DNA from: Hydrogenophaga pseudoflava NBRC 102511 | Lineage (GTDB): Bacteria; Pseudomonadota; Gammaproteobacteria; Burkholderiales; Burkholderiaceae_C | Direction: 5' to 3' | Length of the DNA: 64,000 nucleotides | NCBI RefSeq assembly: GCF_001592285.1 | Contig: NZ_BCWQ01000016.1 | Coordinates: 62,001 to 126,000 of the forward strand | Shown: positions 56,270 to 64,000 of the stretch, in pieces | Layout of the letters: each line of letters starts with the position of its first letter | Position numbering within the stretch: the first letter of the stretch is position 1 | Program-made: the position numbers and the translations under genes | The notes under the pieces: generated by a model | The model's database searches: none | Told to the model about the DNA's origin: nothing | Seen by the model: the letters and a program-made list of their open reading frames with translations, nothing else

Positions 56270-56701
56270 ATGGGTCTGCAACCGATCCGGGCAACAAGGA
56301 GCCGTGTCGGGCTGGTCGTGGGACTGGCCCTTGCAGCGGTTCTGGCGACGTCGCTGAGCACCATGCTGGTGCAAGCCCGGACCCCTTCTTCCGTACTTCC
56401 CGGCTCAGCGGTGGCTTCGGTGGCCTTCACCGGCCTGCCGCCACAGGGACAGGATGTCATGGAGCAGATCCGCCAGGGTGGTCCGTTCCGGTATGAGAAG
56501 GACGGCACCGTGTTCGGCAACCGAGAGCGCCTGCTGCCCAGCCAGAAACGGGGTTATTACCGGGAATACACAGTGCCCACGCCGGGGTTGAGACACCGCG
56601 GGGCCAGGCGGATCGTGTGCGGAGGCCAGCAGCCACGTTCGCCAGATGCCTGTTATTACACCGAGGACCACTACAGCAGCTTCCGGCTGATCGTGCAGTG
56701 A
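56270..56701 (+). CDS. secreted guanyl-specific ribonuclease (RNase Sa/barnase family)
   Basis: A 143-residue protein with an N-terminal export helix (about 13-36), then a microbial ribonuclease domain (about 70-143). It matches RNase Sa in order: GGPFRYEKDGTVFGNRE, LPSQKRGYYREYTVPTPG, RGARRIVCGG, and YYTEDHYSSFRLIVQ at the end. The catalytic Glu (99), Arg (113/114) and His (134) are present. A Cys pair (117 and 128) may form a disulfide. It would cut RNA 3' of guanosine outside the cytosol. The inhibitor gene follows by 58 bases. Confidence 0.88.
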   Translation: MGLQPIRATRSRVGLVVGLALAAVLATSLSTMLVQARTPSSVLPGSAVASVAFTGLPPQGQDVMEQIRQGGPFRYEKDGTVFGNRERLLPSQKRGYYREYTVPTPGLRHRGARRIVCGGQQPRSPDACYYTEDHYSSFRLIVQ

Positions 56702-56759
56702 CCCGCGGTGATGTGAGTGGATTTCGTTTTCAACTTTGACTGTAGAAAGAGACGCGGAG

Positions 56760-57302
56760 ATGGACACGCCACTTCGTAATGTTCGTACCAACATCGTTCA
56801 GTCGATCCGCGCTTTCGGCGTGAAGGACCTGCAGGCCGCCGCCGAGCAGCTGGGTCACCACTTCCTGTATGCCAACCTGGCCAAGGCCCAGAGCAAGCAG
56901 GACGTGCTCGAATTGATCGCAGCGCAGTACACCTTGCCGCCGCATTTCGGCAAGAACTTCGACGCCCTCTACGACTGCATGACCGATCTGGTCCACAAAT
57001 CGGGCCCGCAAACCGGCTTCATCGTCGTGCTCGAACACATCCCGGCGCACGCCAAGTTCGACAAGGAAGCGCGCGAGCAGTTGCTGGACATCTTCCGCGA
57101 CGCGGCCGACTACTGGAGCGATCGCAAGATCCCGTTCCGCTGCTTCTATTCCTTCTCGGTCGCGCGCGCCCCAAAAGGTGAAGAGCCGATCGAGGTGGAA
57201 AACGAAGAGCCCATGCCCACGGACAAGATCTTGGACGTGAGCCCGATGGCGCTGCGCATGAGCAGCCCGTTCAATGCGGGTTACTGGCTGACCGCGGCCT
57301 GA
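56760..57302 (+). CDS. barstar-family ribonuclease inhibitor
   Basis: A 180-residue cytosolic protein. Residues about 33-120 match barstar, with LPPHFGKNFDALYDCMTDL carrying Asp68 and Asp72 at the positions used to block the RNase active site. The barstar fold needs only about 90 residues. The extra N-terminal 30 and C-terminal 50 (acidic, EEPIEVENEEP) are a lineage-specific extension. It probably protects the cell from the RNase encoded just upstream. Confidence 0.88.
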   Translation: MDTPLRNVRTNIVQSIRAFGVKDLQAAAEQLGHHFLYANLAKAQSKQDVLELIAAQYTLPPHFGKNFDALYDCMTDLVHKSGPQTGFIVVLEHIPAHAKFDKEAREQLLDIFRDAADYWSDRKIPFRCFYSFSVARAPKGEEPIEVENEEPMPTDKILDVSPMALRMSSPFNAGYWLTAA

Positions 57303-57322
57303 TCAACCGCAGAACCTTGAGA

Positions 57323-57349
57323 AGCCGCTGCCCATGCAGCGGCTTTTTT
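57323..57349 (+). terminator. terminator after the barstar gene
   Basis: A nine-base-pair stem (agccgctgc / gcagcggct) with a four-base loop is followed by six T on the plus strand and ends at the convergent rsmA stop. On the minus strand the run is poor, so it mainly serves the barstar transcript. Confidence 0.85.
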
Positions 57350-58113
57350 CATGCCTGGACGGCTTGCGCGAGTGCGACGTACTCCGCCACCGGCACCTCT
57401 TCCGCCCGGCGCTGCAGGTCGAAGTCGCCCGAAAAGCCACGGGCTTCCAGCCATCTGCCCAAGGTGTTGCGCAGGATCTTGCGGCGCTGGCTGAACGCGG
57501 TCTGCACCAGGTCGCCATAGGTCCTGAAATCCATCGCTGGCGGCTGTACCAGCGGCACCATGCGCACCACCGCGCTGTCGACCCGGGGTGGTGGGTCGAA
57601 ACTCTCCGGCGGCACGAACAGCACGTTCTCCATGGCATAGCGCCACTGGAGCATCACCGAGAGGCGCCCGTAGTCGGCGGTGGCCGGTGCGGCCACCATA
57701 CGGTCAATGACCTCTTTCTGCAGCATGAAGTGCTGGTCCTGAACGACCGCGACATGATCGAGCAGGTGGAACAGGATCGGACTGGAGATGTTGTAGGGCA
57801 GGTTGCCCACCACACGGATCTTGCGGCCTGGCCAGCGCGCGGCCAGCGCGGTGAAGTCCACACGAAGCACGTCGGACTCGACCACATCCAGCAGGCGGTG
57901 CTCCCGCAGGCGGGCCGCCAGGTCCCGGTCCAGCTCGATCACCGTCAGGCGTCCGAGGCGCTCGACCAGCGGCTGGGTCAGGGCCGCCAGACCCGGACCG
58001 ATTTCCACCATGGCATCCGATGGCGAGGGCGCTATCGCTGCGACGATCGCATCGATGACGGCGGTGTCGCTCAGGAAGTGCTGACCAAAGCGCTTTCGCG
58101 CGACATGCTTCAT
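57349..58113 (-). CDS. rsmA: 16S rRNA (adenine1518/1519-N6)-dimethyltransferase
   Basis: A 254-residue KsgA-type methyltransferase. It has RKRFGQHFL at the N-terminus, [12 protein letters not shown] (SAM site) and the catalytic [20 protein letters not shown] follows. It dimethylates two adenines in helix 45 of 16S rRNA. The ATG at 58113 gives the conserved start and lies 22 bases after surA in an lptD-surA-rsmA operon. Confidence 0.95.
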   Translation of the reverse strand: MKHVARKRFGQHFLSDTAVIDAIVAAIAPSPSDAMVEIGPGLAALTQPLVERLGRLTVIELDRDLAARLREHRLLDVVESDVLRVDFTALAARWPGRKIRVVGNLPYNISSPILFHLLDHVAVVQDQHFMLQKEVIDRMVAAPATADYGRLSVMLQWRYAMENVLFVPPESFDPPPRVDSAVVRMVPLVQPPAMDFRTYGDLVQTAFSQRRKILRNTLGRWLEARGFSGDFDLQRRAEEVPVAEYVALAQAVQA

Positions 58114-58135
58114 GCGCGGGCGTGCCGGTGACGAC

Positions 58136-59506
58136 TCAAGGCTGCGGCGCTTCGCGCAGTTCGACAAAGGCGCGGCTGCGCACCTCTTCGGTCCACGCGT
58201 TGATCGCGTCGTCGGCTTTCTGTTCGCGCACCAGTTCGCGCGCCATGTCGCGCTGCTCGCGTTCGCTGAGCGCGGCCTGGCGACGCTCCTCCAGGCGGAT
58301 CAGGTGCACACCAAACCGCGACACCACCGGTTGCGACACCTCACCAGGGCGCAGCGCATTCATCACCTGCTCGAACTCGGGCACGAACTGGCCGGGCGAC
58401 ACCCATCCCAGGTCGCCGCCCTGGCGGGCAGAGCCATCCTGGCTGTGCTGACGGGCCAGATCTTCAAAGCTGGCCTGCCCCGCAGCGACCTGCTGGCGAT
58501 AGCTGTTCAGCCTTGCAATGGCTTCGTCCTGGCTCAGCTGAGCGCCCGGACGAAGCAGGATGTGGCGCGCGCGGCTCTGCACGACGCTCAGTTCGGGCAA
58601 CGGTGCCTGGCGCTTGTCCACCACCTTGAGCACGTGCAGCCCGGCCGCACTGCGCAAGGGCCCGGCGACGCCGCCCACCGGCAGGTTGCGTGTGGCCTGC
58701 ACAAACAGTTCGGGCAGGCGCGACAGCGGCCGGAACCCGAGGAGGCCGCCACTGGACGCCTCGGGCGCTTCTGAATACTCGCGCGCCTGTACCGCCAGAT
58801 CGGCACCGTTGCGCAACCGGTCGGCCACCCCCTGGGCCCGGGCTTCCAGCTCACGCAGCTTGTCGGTGCCGGCTCCCTCGGGCACTTGCACCAACACGTG
58901 TCCCAGGTTGAGTTCCAGCCCCTCGGGACGGGCGGCCTGCCGCTCCGCGATGAAGCGGTCGATGTCGGCCTCGGTGACGCGCACGCGCGCCTCCACCTCA
59001 CGGTCGCGCAGGCGCTGCAGCAGCACCTGGTTGCGCAGTTCGTTGCGCAGTTTGTTGATGTCCATGCCTTCGGCGGCCAGCCGCCGCCGGAAGGCCTCCA
59101 CACTGAGCTGGTTCTGAGCCGCCAGCGATTGCTCGGCCTGCGCCAGTGTGGCCTCGTCCACCCGAACGCCCTGTTCGGTGGCCTGCTGCAACAGCGCCCT
59201 CTCCACGATGAGTTGCTCCATCACCTGCTTCGCCAGTTGGTCGCGAGGAGGAAGGCTGCGGCCCTGGGCCGCGAACTGCTGCTCGACACGCAACATGCGC
59301 TGCCGGACATCAAAATTGGTCACGGGCTCGGAGTTGACCAGTGCGACGATGTAGTCCACGGTGCGGGTCGAGGGCCCGCTGACCGGGCGCTGCAACTCCG
59401 CGGCAGGGCGCAGTGCCTGACCCTGCGCCGGCCACGCGCCCAGCAACAGCCCCCCGGCCAACAGGATCTGCAAGCCTCTGAGGTGAACTCCCGGACGGTC
59501 AGTCAT
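58136..59506 (-). CDS. surA: periplasmic peptidyl-prolyl isomerase/chaperone SurA
   Basis: A 456-residue protein with a signal peptide (about 8-32) and an N-terminal chaperone domain. Two parvulin domains follow, the first around 190-290 ([12 protein letters not shown]) and the second around 305-410 ([13 protein letters not shown] and [15 protein letters not shown]). It escorts outer-membrane beta-barrel proteins such as LptD. The start overlaps the lptD stop by eight bases. Confidence 0.95.
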   Translation of the reverse strand: MTDRPGVHLRGLQILLAGGLLLGAWPAQGQALRPAAELQRPVSGPSTRTVDYIVALVNSEPVTNFDVRQRMLRVEQQFAAQGRSLPPRDQLAKQVMEQLIVERALLQQATEQGVRVDEATLAQAEQSLAAQNQLSVEAFRRRLAAEGMDINKLRNELRNQVLLQRLRDREVEARVRVTEADIDRFIAERQAARPEGLELNLGHVLVQVPEGAGTDKLRELEARAQGVADRLRNGADLAVQAREYSEAPEASSGGLLGFRPLSRLPELFVQATRNLPVGGVAGPLRSAAGLHVLKVVDKRQAPLPELSVVQSRARHILLRPGAQLSQDEAIARLNSYRQQVAAGQASFEDLARQHSQDGSARQGGDLGWVSPGQFVPEFEQVMNALRPGEVSQPVVSRFGVHLIRLEERRQAALSEREQRDMARELVREQKADDAINAWTEEVRSRAFVELREAPQP

Positions 59507-61901
59507 ATTGCTGGAAACGGTTGGGCTGGACGACTTCTTCACGCAGGTACTGGTATTTGGGCACGTTGGCCTGGATGCTCTGCAAGGAACTGCCACCGAC
59601 CTTCGAGAACCCGTTGAACTCGAGCTGGAACAGGATGCGGCGATCCGAGGTGTTTGAACTGGTCTGCAGACGCTCCAGGACGACACGTCCCAGCCAGCAG
59701 CCGGCGTCGTACTCGAAACCGGCAATCACGTCGATGAGCTTGCGGTCGGGCATGCTGTAGTTCAGGCGCCCGACACCGTACCACTGCCCCGGCCCGAGGG
59801 CCCTTCCAGGCACCGGTTCGGGCGTGCGGCCCCAGATGCCGGACAGCGGCCACTGCCAGCCCAGATCGAGTTGCTCGCTCACACCTTTCTGGATGCGGTA
59901 GGCGGCGCTGAGCACCTTGTAAGGCCCTGGGGTGTACCGGCCACCGAGAGTGGTGCGGCGGGACTCGCGGGTCTTGGTGTTGTACTGCACGTTGGCGTCG
60001 AGCGACCACAGCGGATCCCACTGCACACGCCCCGCAAGCAGGGTGTCGCTCAGGCGTTCGGTGACCGGCGTGCCCCGTGGCAGCGTGACGTTCTGGTCGG
60101 CCAGCAGGGCGCGCTGGGCGACACCCAGGCGCACCACCTCGGCCCCGGTCTCCGAGTCCAGCAGACGCGAGCTCACGCCCACCGTCACCGCCCGGGTGTC
60201 GCTGATGCGGTCGTTGCCACTGAAGGCATGTTCGGCAAACATGCTGGAGTAGTTGAAGTCGCGGGCGCCCGAGTCGTAGTTGGGCAGCTTGCTCTGGTCG
60301 CGGAACGGCGTCCAGGTCGCGAAGGCGCGCGGCTCCAGGGTCTGGATGTAGCTCGTGCCAAAGAACTCGGCCGGCCGCTCGAACACCAGACCGCTGTCGA
60401 TGCTGACCGTGGGCACGGTGCGCGTGGCCGACACCGTGGACCCGGTCGTGTTGTCGTTGCTGTAGCGCGCCATGTGCACGCGCGCCTTGGGCGTGACGTA
60501 CCAGCCCGGGGCCTGCCAGCGCCGGGCAATCTGGGCCACCGCCACCGAACGGTCACCGCCGATCTCCCGCCCGGTGGGCACACCCGCGCTCAGCACCGCC
60601 CGCTGGAAACGCGTCACGTTGGTACCGAGGGACAAGTCCCAGCCAGGGGCACCGAACAGGGTCTGGTTGGGCTGCTCGTAGGAAAAACCTATGGACGGCA
60701 GACGGTCGAACGGGGGCGTGATCGGCGCGTTCACATCCTGCAGGGTCTGGTACCGGTACATGCCGCCGCTGACCGACCAGGGGCCTTTGCCCCAGCCCAG
60801 CGCGACCTCGTTGTGCAGCAGGCGCGAGGTCAGCGAGGTGATGGTGCGCGGGAAGTCGCGCCAGTAGTTGTCGTCGCTGACCTTGTTGAGGTTGACGCGC
60901 AGTCCGATCGGGCTGCCACCGCCAATCGGGCGGGTCAGCTGGTGGTTGTGGCGGTACGCCACCGCCCAGCGGTCGTCGTCGCGCAGCTTGTCCGAGGGCA
61001 TGTAGGACGTGCGCAGGTTGCCGGTGTAACCGGGCTGCAGGTAACGGAACTCGCCCGACAGGTCCAGTCCGCGCTTGGTCATCAGCGTGGGCGTGACTGT
61101 GGCGTCGTAGTTGGGGGCGATGTTGAAGTAGTAGGGCGTCGACAGTTCCACGCCGCTCTGCGTGCTGATGCTCAGGCTGGGCGGCAGGGCTCCGGTCTTG
61201 CGCTGGTCCGACAGCGGGAAGCTCAGGATGGGCGCGGCCAGGATGGGGACCCCCTTGAACTCAATCACGCCCGACTTGGCAATGCCCACGTCCTCCACCC
61301 GGTCCAGTTCGATGGACGAGGCGCGCACGATCCAGTCGGGCATCCAGGTCGAGCCCGGCGGTCGCGGGCAGGTCGAATAGCGGCCGTCGTGCACCATGGT
61401 CCGGTCATCGCCCATGAAGTCGACCCGGCGCGCATCGCCTTTGCCTTCGTTCTTCAGCAGCGAAAACTCGGGCTGGTTGAAGTGTCCCCAGTGGCTGTTG
61501 ACGTTGACCTCGGCATCCGGGCCGGTGAATCGGTCGCCGTTGCGGTTGATGAGCACATTGCCCTGGGCCTTGGTCTCGCCGGTGCGCTTGTCGTGTTCGA
61601 TGCGGTCGGCGCGGATCACGGTGTCGTGCCGGCGCAGCTCGGCGCCGCCCTGCATGACCGTCACCCCGTCCATTTCGCCTTCCAGGCTCTCGCCCCAGAT
61701 GAAAACGGGCAGCTGCTTGCGAACCTCCGTCGGTACCTGCTGGATCAGCGACTCGCCGGACTTGAGCCGGATGGCCGCCGCGTCGGGACCGGCACCGGTG
61801 TTCTGGGCCCAGGACGGAGCACAGGCGCCGCCCAGTGCGAGCATGGCCAATGCTCCCTGCACAGCGCGCGCCAGGGTGGTGGGTTCCGGAAGTCGCGCCA
61901 T
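59499..61901 (-). CDS. lptD: LPS-assembly outer-membrane protein LptD
   Basis: An 800-residue barrel protein. The signal peptide ends near SWAQN (about 34). An LptA-like OstA domain follows (about 70-190, RRHDTVIRADRIEHDKRTGE) and then a large C-terminal barrel with YNTKTRESRRTTLGGRYTPG. It inserts lipopolysaccharide into the outer leaflet. The ATG at 61901 is chosen because it gives a normal signal peptide; the frame stays open to 62051. Divergent from amgK, with a promoter region of about 240 bases between. Confidence 0.93.
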   Translation of the reverse strand: MARLPEPTTLARAVQGALAMLALGGACAPSWAQNTGAGPDAAAIRLKSGESLIQQVPTEVRKQLPVFIWGESLEGEMDGVTVMQGGAELRRHDTVIRADRIEHDKRTGETKAQGNVLINRNGDRFTGPDAEVNVNSHWGHFNQPEFSLLKNEGKGDARRVDFMGDDRTMVHDGRYSTCPRPPGSTWMPDWIVRASSIELDRVEDVGIAKSGVIEFKGVPILAAPILSFPLSDQRKTGALPPSLSISTQSGVELSTPYYFNIAPNYDATVTPTLMTKRGLDLSGEFRYLQPGYTGNLRTSYMPSDKLRDDDRWAVAYRHNHQLTRPIGGGSPIGLRVNLNKVSDDNYWRDFPRTITSLTSRLLHNEVALGWGKGPWSVSGGMYRYQTLQDVNAPITPPFDRLPSIGFSYEQPNQTLFGAPGWDLSLGTNVTRFQRAVLSAGVPTGREIGGDRSVAVAQIARRWQAPGWYVTPKARVHMARYSNDNTTGSTVSATRTVPTVSIDSGLVFERPAEFFGTSYIQTLEPRAFATWTPFRDQSKLPNYDSGARDFNYSSMFAEHAFSGNDRISDTRAVTVGVSSRLLDSETGAEVVRLGVAQRALLADQNVTLPRGTPVTERLSDTLLAGRVQWDPLWSLDANVQYNTKTRESRRTTLGGRYTPGPYKVLSAAYRIQKGVSEQLDLGWQWPLSGIWGRTPEPVPGRALGPGQWYGVGRLNYSMPDRKLIDVIAGFEYDAGCWLGRVVLERLQTSSNTSDRRILFQLEFNGFSKVGGSSLQSIQANVPKYQYLREEVVQPNRFQQYD

Positions 61902-62137
61902 GCGCGGCAGACGGGCGGGGCTGTTCAGGGAGGAGGAATCAGGTTTCAAGGCGGTGTGTGGCGAAACGGCCGTCTCTGATTTCGGTGGCACATGCCCCGT
62001 CGCTGTCGATCGACCGGGCCTCGGACTGCCGGCGGAGGTGACCAACGGCAAGGGGGATTTGTAGAATCTCCGGCCATTATCCTATGCCACCCGCCCGGCC
62101 TGCCAGCACGTCGGCGCCTCCGTCTCCCCCCGCTTCC

Positions 62138-63229
62138 ATGACGCCGAACACCCCCGCAGTCACCTGGGCCGATCCGGCCCGCCACGCCGCCTTCGACCAC
62201 TGGCTGCAAGGGCTGGCCACGGCCCAGGGCCTGCGCCCCGAAACGCTGCGCCCGGCCTCGGCCGACGCCAGTTTCCGCCGCTACCTGCGCGTGGACACCG
62301 TCGACGGCGGCAGCCGCATCGTCATGGATGCACCGCCCGACAAGGAAAACTGCGCGCCCTTCGTTCACGTGGCGGGCCTGATGAAGGCCGCCGGCCTGCT
62401 GGTGCCCGACATCCTGGCCTGGGACGAACCCCGGGGCTTCATGCTGCTGCCCGACCTGGGCACGCAGACCATGATGGAGCGGATCGACGCAGACCACCCC
62501 CAGGCCAACCATGCGCGCTACCTGCAGGCGGTGGACACGCTGCTGGCCTGGCAGCTGGCCTCGAAGCCGGGCGAACTGCCGCCCTACGACGAAGCCCTGT
62601 TGCGCCGCGAGCTGCAGCTGTTTCCCGACTGGTACCTCGCGCAGCATCGACAGGTCAAGGTCGAAGGCATGATCGCAGGCACGCTGCAGAAGACCTTCGA
62701 CACCATCGTGGCGCGCAACCTGGCAGCGCCCACGGTGCACGTGCACCGCGACTTCATGCCGCGCAACCTGATGATTCCCTCCCACCCGGGCACCACGCCC
62801 GCGCAGCAGCTGGGCGTGCTCGATTTTCAGGACGCGGTGCACGGCCCCATCACCTACGACATCGCCAGCCTGATGCGCGACGCCTTCCTGACCTGGGAAG
62901 AAGACTTCGTCATCGACATCACCGTGCGCTACTGGGAAAAGGCGCGCAAGGCCGGGCTGATGGACTTCGAGGACTGGCACAGCGACTTCGGCGCCTTCTA
63001 CCGCGCGGTCGAGTGGATGGGCCTGCAGCGTCATCTGAAGGTGGCCGGCATCTTCGCCCGACTGACACTGCGCGACGGCAAACCGAAGTACCTGGCCGAT
63101 GCGCCGCGCTTTATCGCCTACATCCGGGCCACCGCCCACCGCTACCGGGAACTCGGCCCGCTGCTGAAACTGATCGACGAAGTGGAAGGCCTGCAGGCGG
63201 CCAGCGGCTTCGCCTTCGGCCGCGTCTGA
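62138..63229 (+). CDS. amgK: N-acetylmuramate/N-acetylglucosamine anomeric kinase
   Basis: A 363-residue aminoglycoside-phosphotransferase-fold kinase (an ATG at 62084 would add 18 Pro/Ser-rich residues). It has RPASADASFRRYLRV, VHRDFMPRNLM (catalytic loop) and LGVLDFQDAVHGPITYDIASL (metal Asp), followed by LKVAGIFARLTLRDGK typical of AmgK. It phosphorylates MurNAc at C1 in the recycling route completed by MurU. The position divergent from lptD is common in proteobacteria. Confidence 0.88.
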   Translation: MTPNTPAVTWADPARHAAFDHWLQGLATAQGLRPETLRPASADASFRRYLRVDTVDGGSRIVMDAPPDKENCAPFVHVAGLMKAAGLLVPDILAWDEPRGFMLLPDLGTQTMMERIDADHPQANHARYLQAVDTLLAWQLASKPGELPPYDEALLRRELQLFPDWYLAQHRQVKVEGMIAGTLQKTFDTIVARNLAAPTVHVHRDFMPRNLMIPSHPGTTPAQQLGVLDFQDAVHGPITYDIASLMRDAFLTWEEDFVIDITVRYWEKARKAGLMDFEDWHSDFGAFYRAVEWMGLQRHLKVAGIFARLTLRDGKPKYLADAPRFIAYIRATAHRYRELGPLLKLIDEVEGLQAASGFAFGRV

Positions 63230-63240
63230 GCCGTTCCAGC

Positions 63241-63963
63241 GTGCCCCGCTTTCACTGCCCCATCCCGCTGAGCGCCGGCGCCGAGCTGGAACTGCCGGCC
63301 GCTGCCGCGCGCCACGTGCAGGTGCTGCGCCACCAGCCCGGCGATGCGATCACCCTGTTCAACGGAGAAGGTGGCCAGTGGTCGGCCACCATCCTGCGCA
63401 TGGGCCGCAGCGACGTCGCGGTCAAGGTCGGCGCGTTTGAAGACGTCGAGCGCGAGCCGGCGAGGCGCGTGCACCTCGCCATGGGCATGCCGGCCAACGA
63501 GCGCATGGACTGGCTGGTCGAAAAGGCCGCCGAACTCGGCGTGGCCAGCCTGCAGCCCCTGCACACCGCGCACAGCGTGCTGCGCCTCAGTGGCGAACGT
63601 GCGGCCAAGAAGCAGGGTCACTGGCAATCGGTCGCGGTCGCGGCCTGCGAACAGTGCGGCGGCAACCGCGTGCCGGCGGTGCGGCCGGTGGCCGACGTGG
63701 CCGCCTGGTTGCGTGACAGCGGGCACATCGCCCCGCTGCGCTGCGTGCTCTCGCTGGCGGACGGCACACGCCCGCTGGCGGAGGTGCTGCGCGAGCAGCC
63801 GGCCCACACGCCGGTGCTCTTCCTCAGCGGCCCCGAAGGCGGACTGTCTGCGCAGGAAGACGCCCTGGCCCGCACCGCGGGCTTTGTGCCCGTCACGCTG
63901 GGGCCCCGCATCCTGCGGGCGGAAACGGCGGCGCTCGCGGCCCTGGTGATCGCCCAGGTGTGA
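63241..63963 (+). CDS. rsmE: 16S rRNA (uracil1498-N3)-methyltransferase
   Basis: A 240-residue SPOUT methyltransferase from a GTG start 11 bases after amgK. It has a PUA-like N-terminal part (PRFHCPIPLSAGAELELP) and ERMDWLVEKAAELGV. The C-terminal knot has FLSGPEGGLSAQE and LGPRILRAETAALAAL, the SAM-binding signature. It methylates U1498 of 16S rRNA. The last 37 bases of the window after it hold nothing recognisable. Confidence 0.93.
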   Translation: MPRFHCPIPLSAGAELELPAAAARHVQVLRHQPGDAITLFNGEGGQWSATILRMGRSDVAVKVGAFEDVEREPARRVHLAMGMPANERMDWLVEKAAELGVASLQPLHTAHSVLRLSGERAAKKQGHWQSVAVAACEQCGGNRVPAVRPVADVAAWLRDSGHIAPLRCVLSLADGTRPLAEVLREQPAHTPVLFLSGPEGGLSAQEDALARTAGFVPVTLGPRILRAETAALAALVIAQV

Positions 63964-64000
63964 ACGACCGCTGAACGAACCCTTCAGCGCGGGTACAGGC

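Overview
The window is a high-GC chromosomal segment of a betaproteobacterium. Gene content and order (recA-recX, sucCD, tkt-gap, lptD-surA-rsmA, maeB, bfr-bfd) and protein style point to the family Comamonadaceae in Burkholderiales, and a Hydrogenophaga-like organism is plausible. That placement is inference, because no rRNA or tRNA is visible here. Coding is dense, and no stretch longer than about 240 bases lacks a gene.

Region 1-10.5 kb is accessory surface biology and is visibly more AT-rich than the rest. A rightward cluster (1-5166) holds the C-terminus of a CDP-glycerol glycerophosphotransferase-like enzyme, a small YidC/Oxa1 paralog, a membrane alkaline-phosphatase-superfamily enzyme, a methyltransferase, a HAD phosphatase and a nucleotidyltransferase. 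It looks like synthesis or decoration of a phosphate-containing surface polymer. Converging on it is a leftward locus of two tandem type IV pilins, a TfpX/TfpZ-like pilin accessory protein and two paralogous LTA-synthase-like membrane enzymes joined by one-base overlaps. This suggests phospho-modification of pilin. Candidate sigma-54 promoters and TGACAA/TTGTCA palindromes precede the pilins.

Region 10.5-35.6 kb is mostly core. It starts with a signalling operon (PP2C phosphatase, FHA protein, CHASE2 adenylate cyclase, cyclic-nucleotide phosphodiesterase). Next come sucCD, argC, recA-recX, a MarR regulator, a two-component system and a GST. A topoisomerase III with a C-terminal SWIB domain lies beside a divergent SET-domain protein. 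Then follow birA, a SPOR protein, tkt-gap, murU, pepP, a MOSC protein and a PfkB sugar kinase.

Region 35.7-53.6 kb is dominated by iron. Fur-box-like sites precede two TonB receptors with DUF3649, PepSY and DUF3325 membrane proteins, an imelysin/di-heme oxidoreductase/imelysin/DUF1513 operon, a fagA-like/orfX/fumC operon, and bfr-bfd. Inserted among them at 47.7-50.1 kb is a two-gene unit. It encodes a small protein overlapping a 675-residue protein with an apparent N-terminal toxin domain and an XVIPCD-like C-terminal tail, which reads as a type IV secretion effector with its immunity protein.

Region 53.7-64 kb returns to core genes: maeB, a secreted RNase Sa-like ribonuclease followed by a barstar-family inhibitor, rsmA-surA-lptD (leftward), amgK and rsmE (rightward). 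An ~88-bp GC-rich dispersed repeat occurs twice, with a shorter relative elsewhere, and one copy appears to form the N-terminal coding part of the DUF1513 gene.
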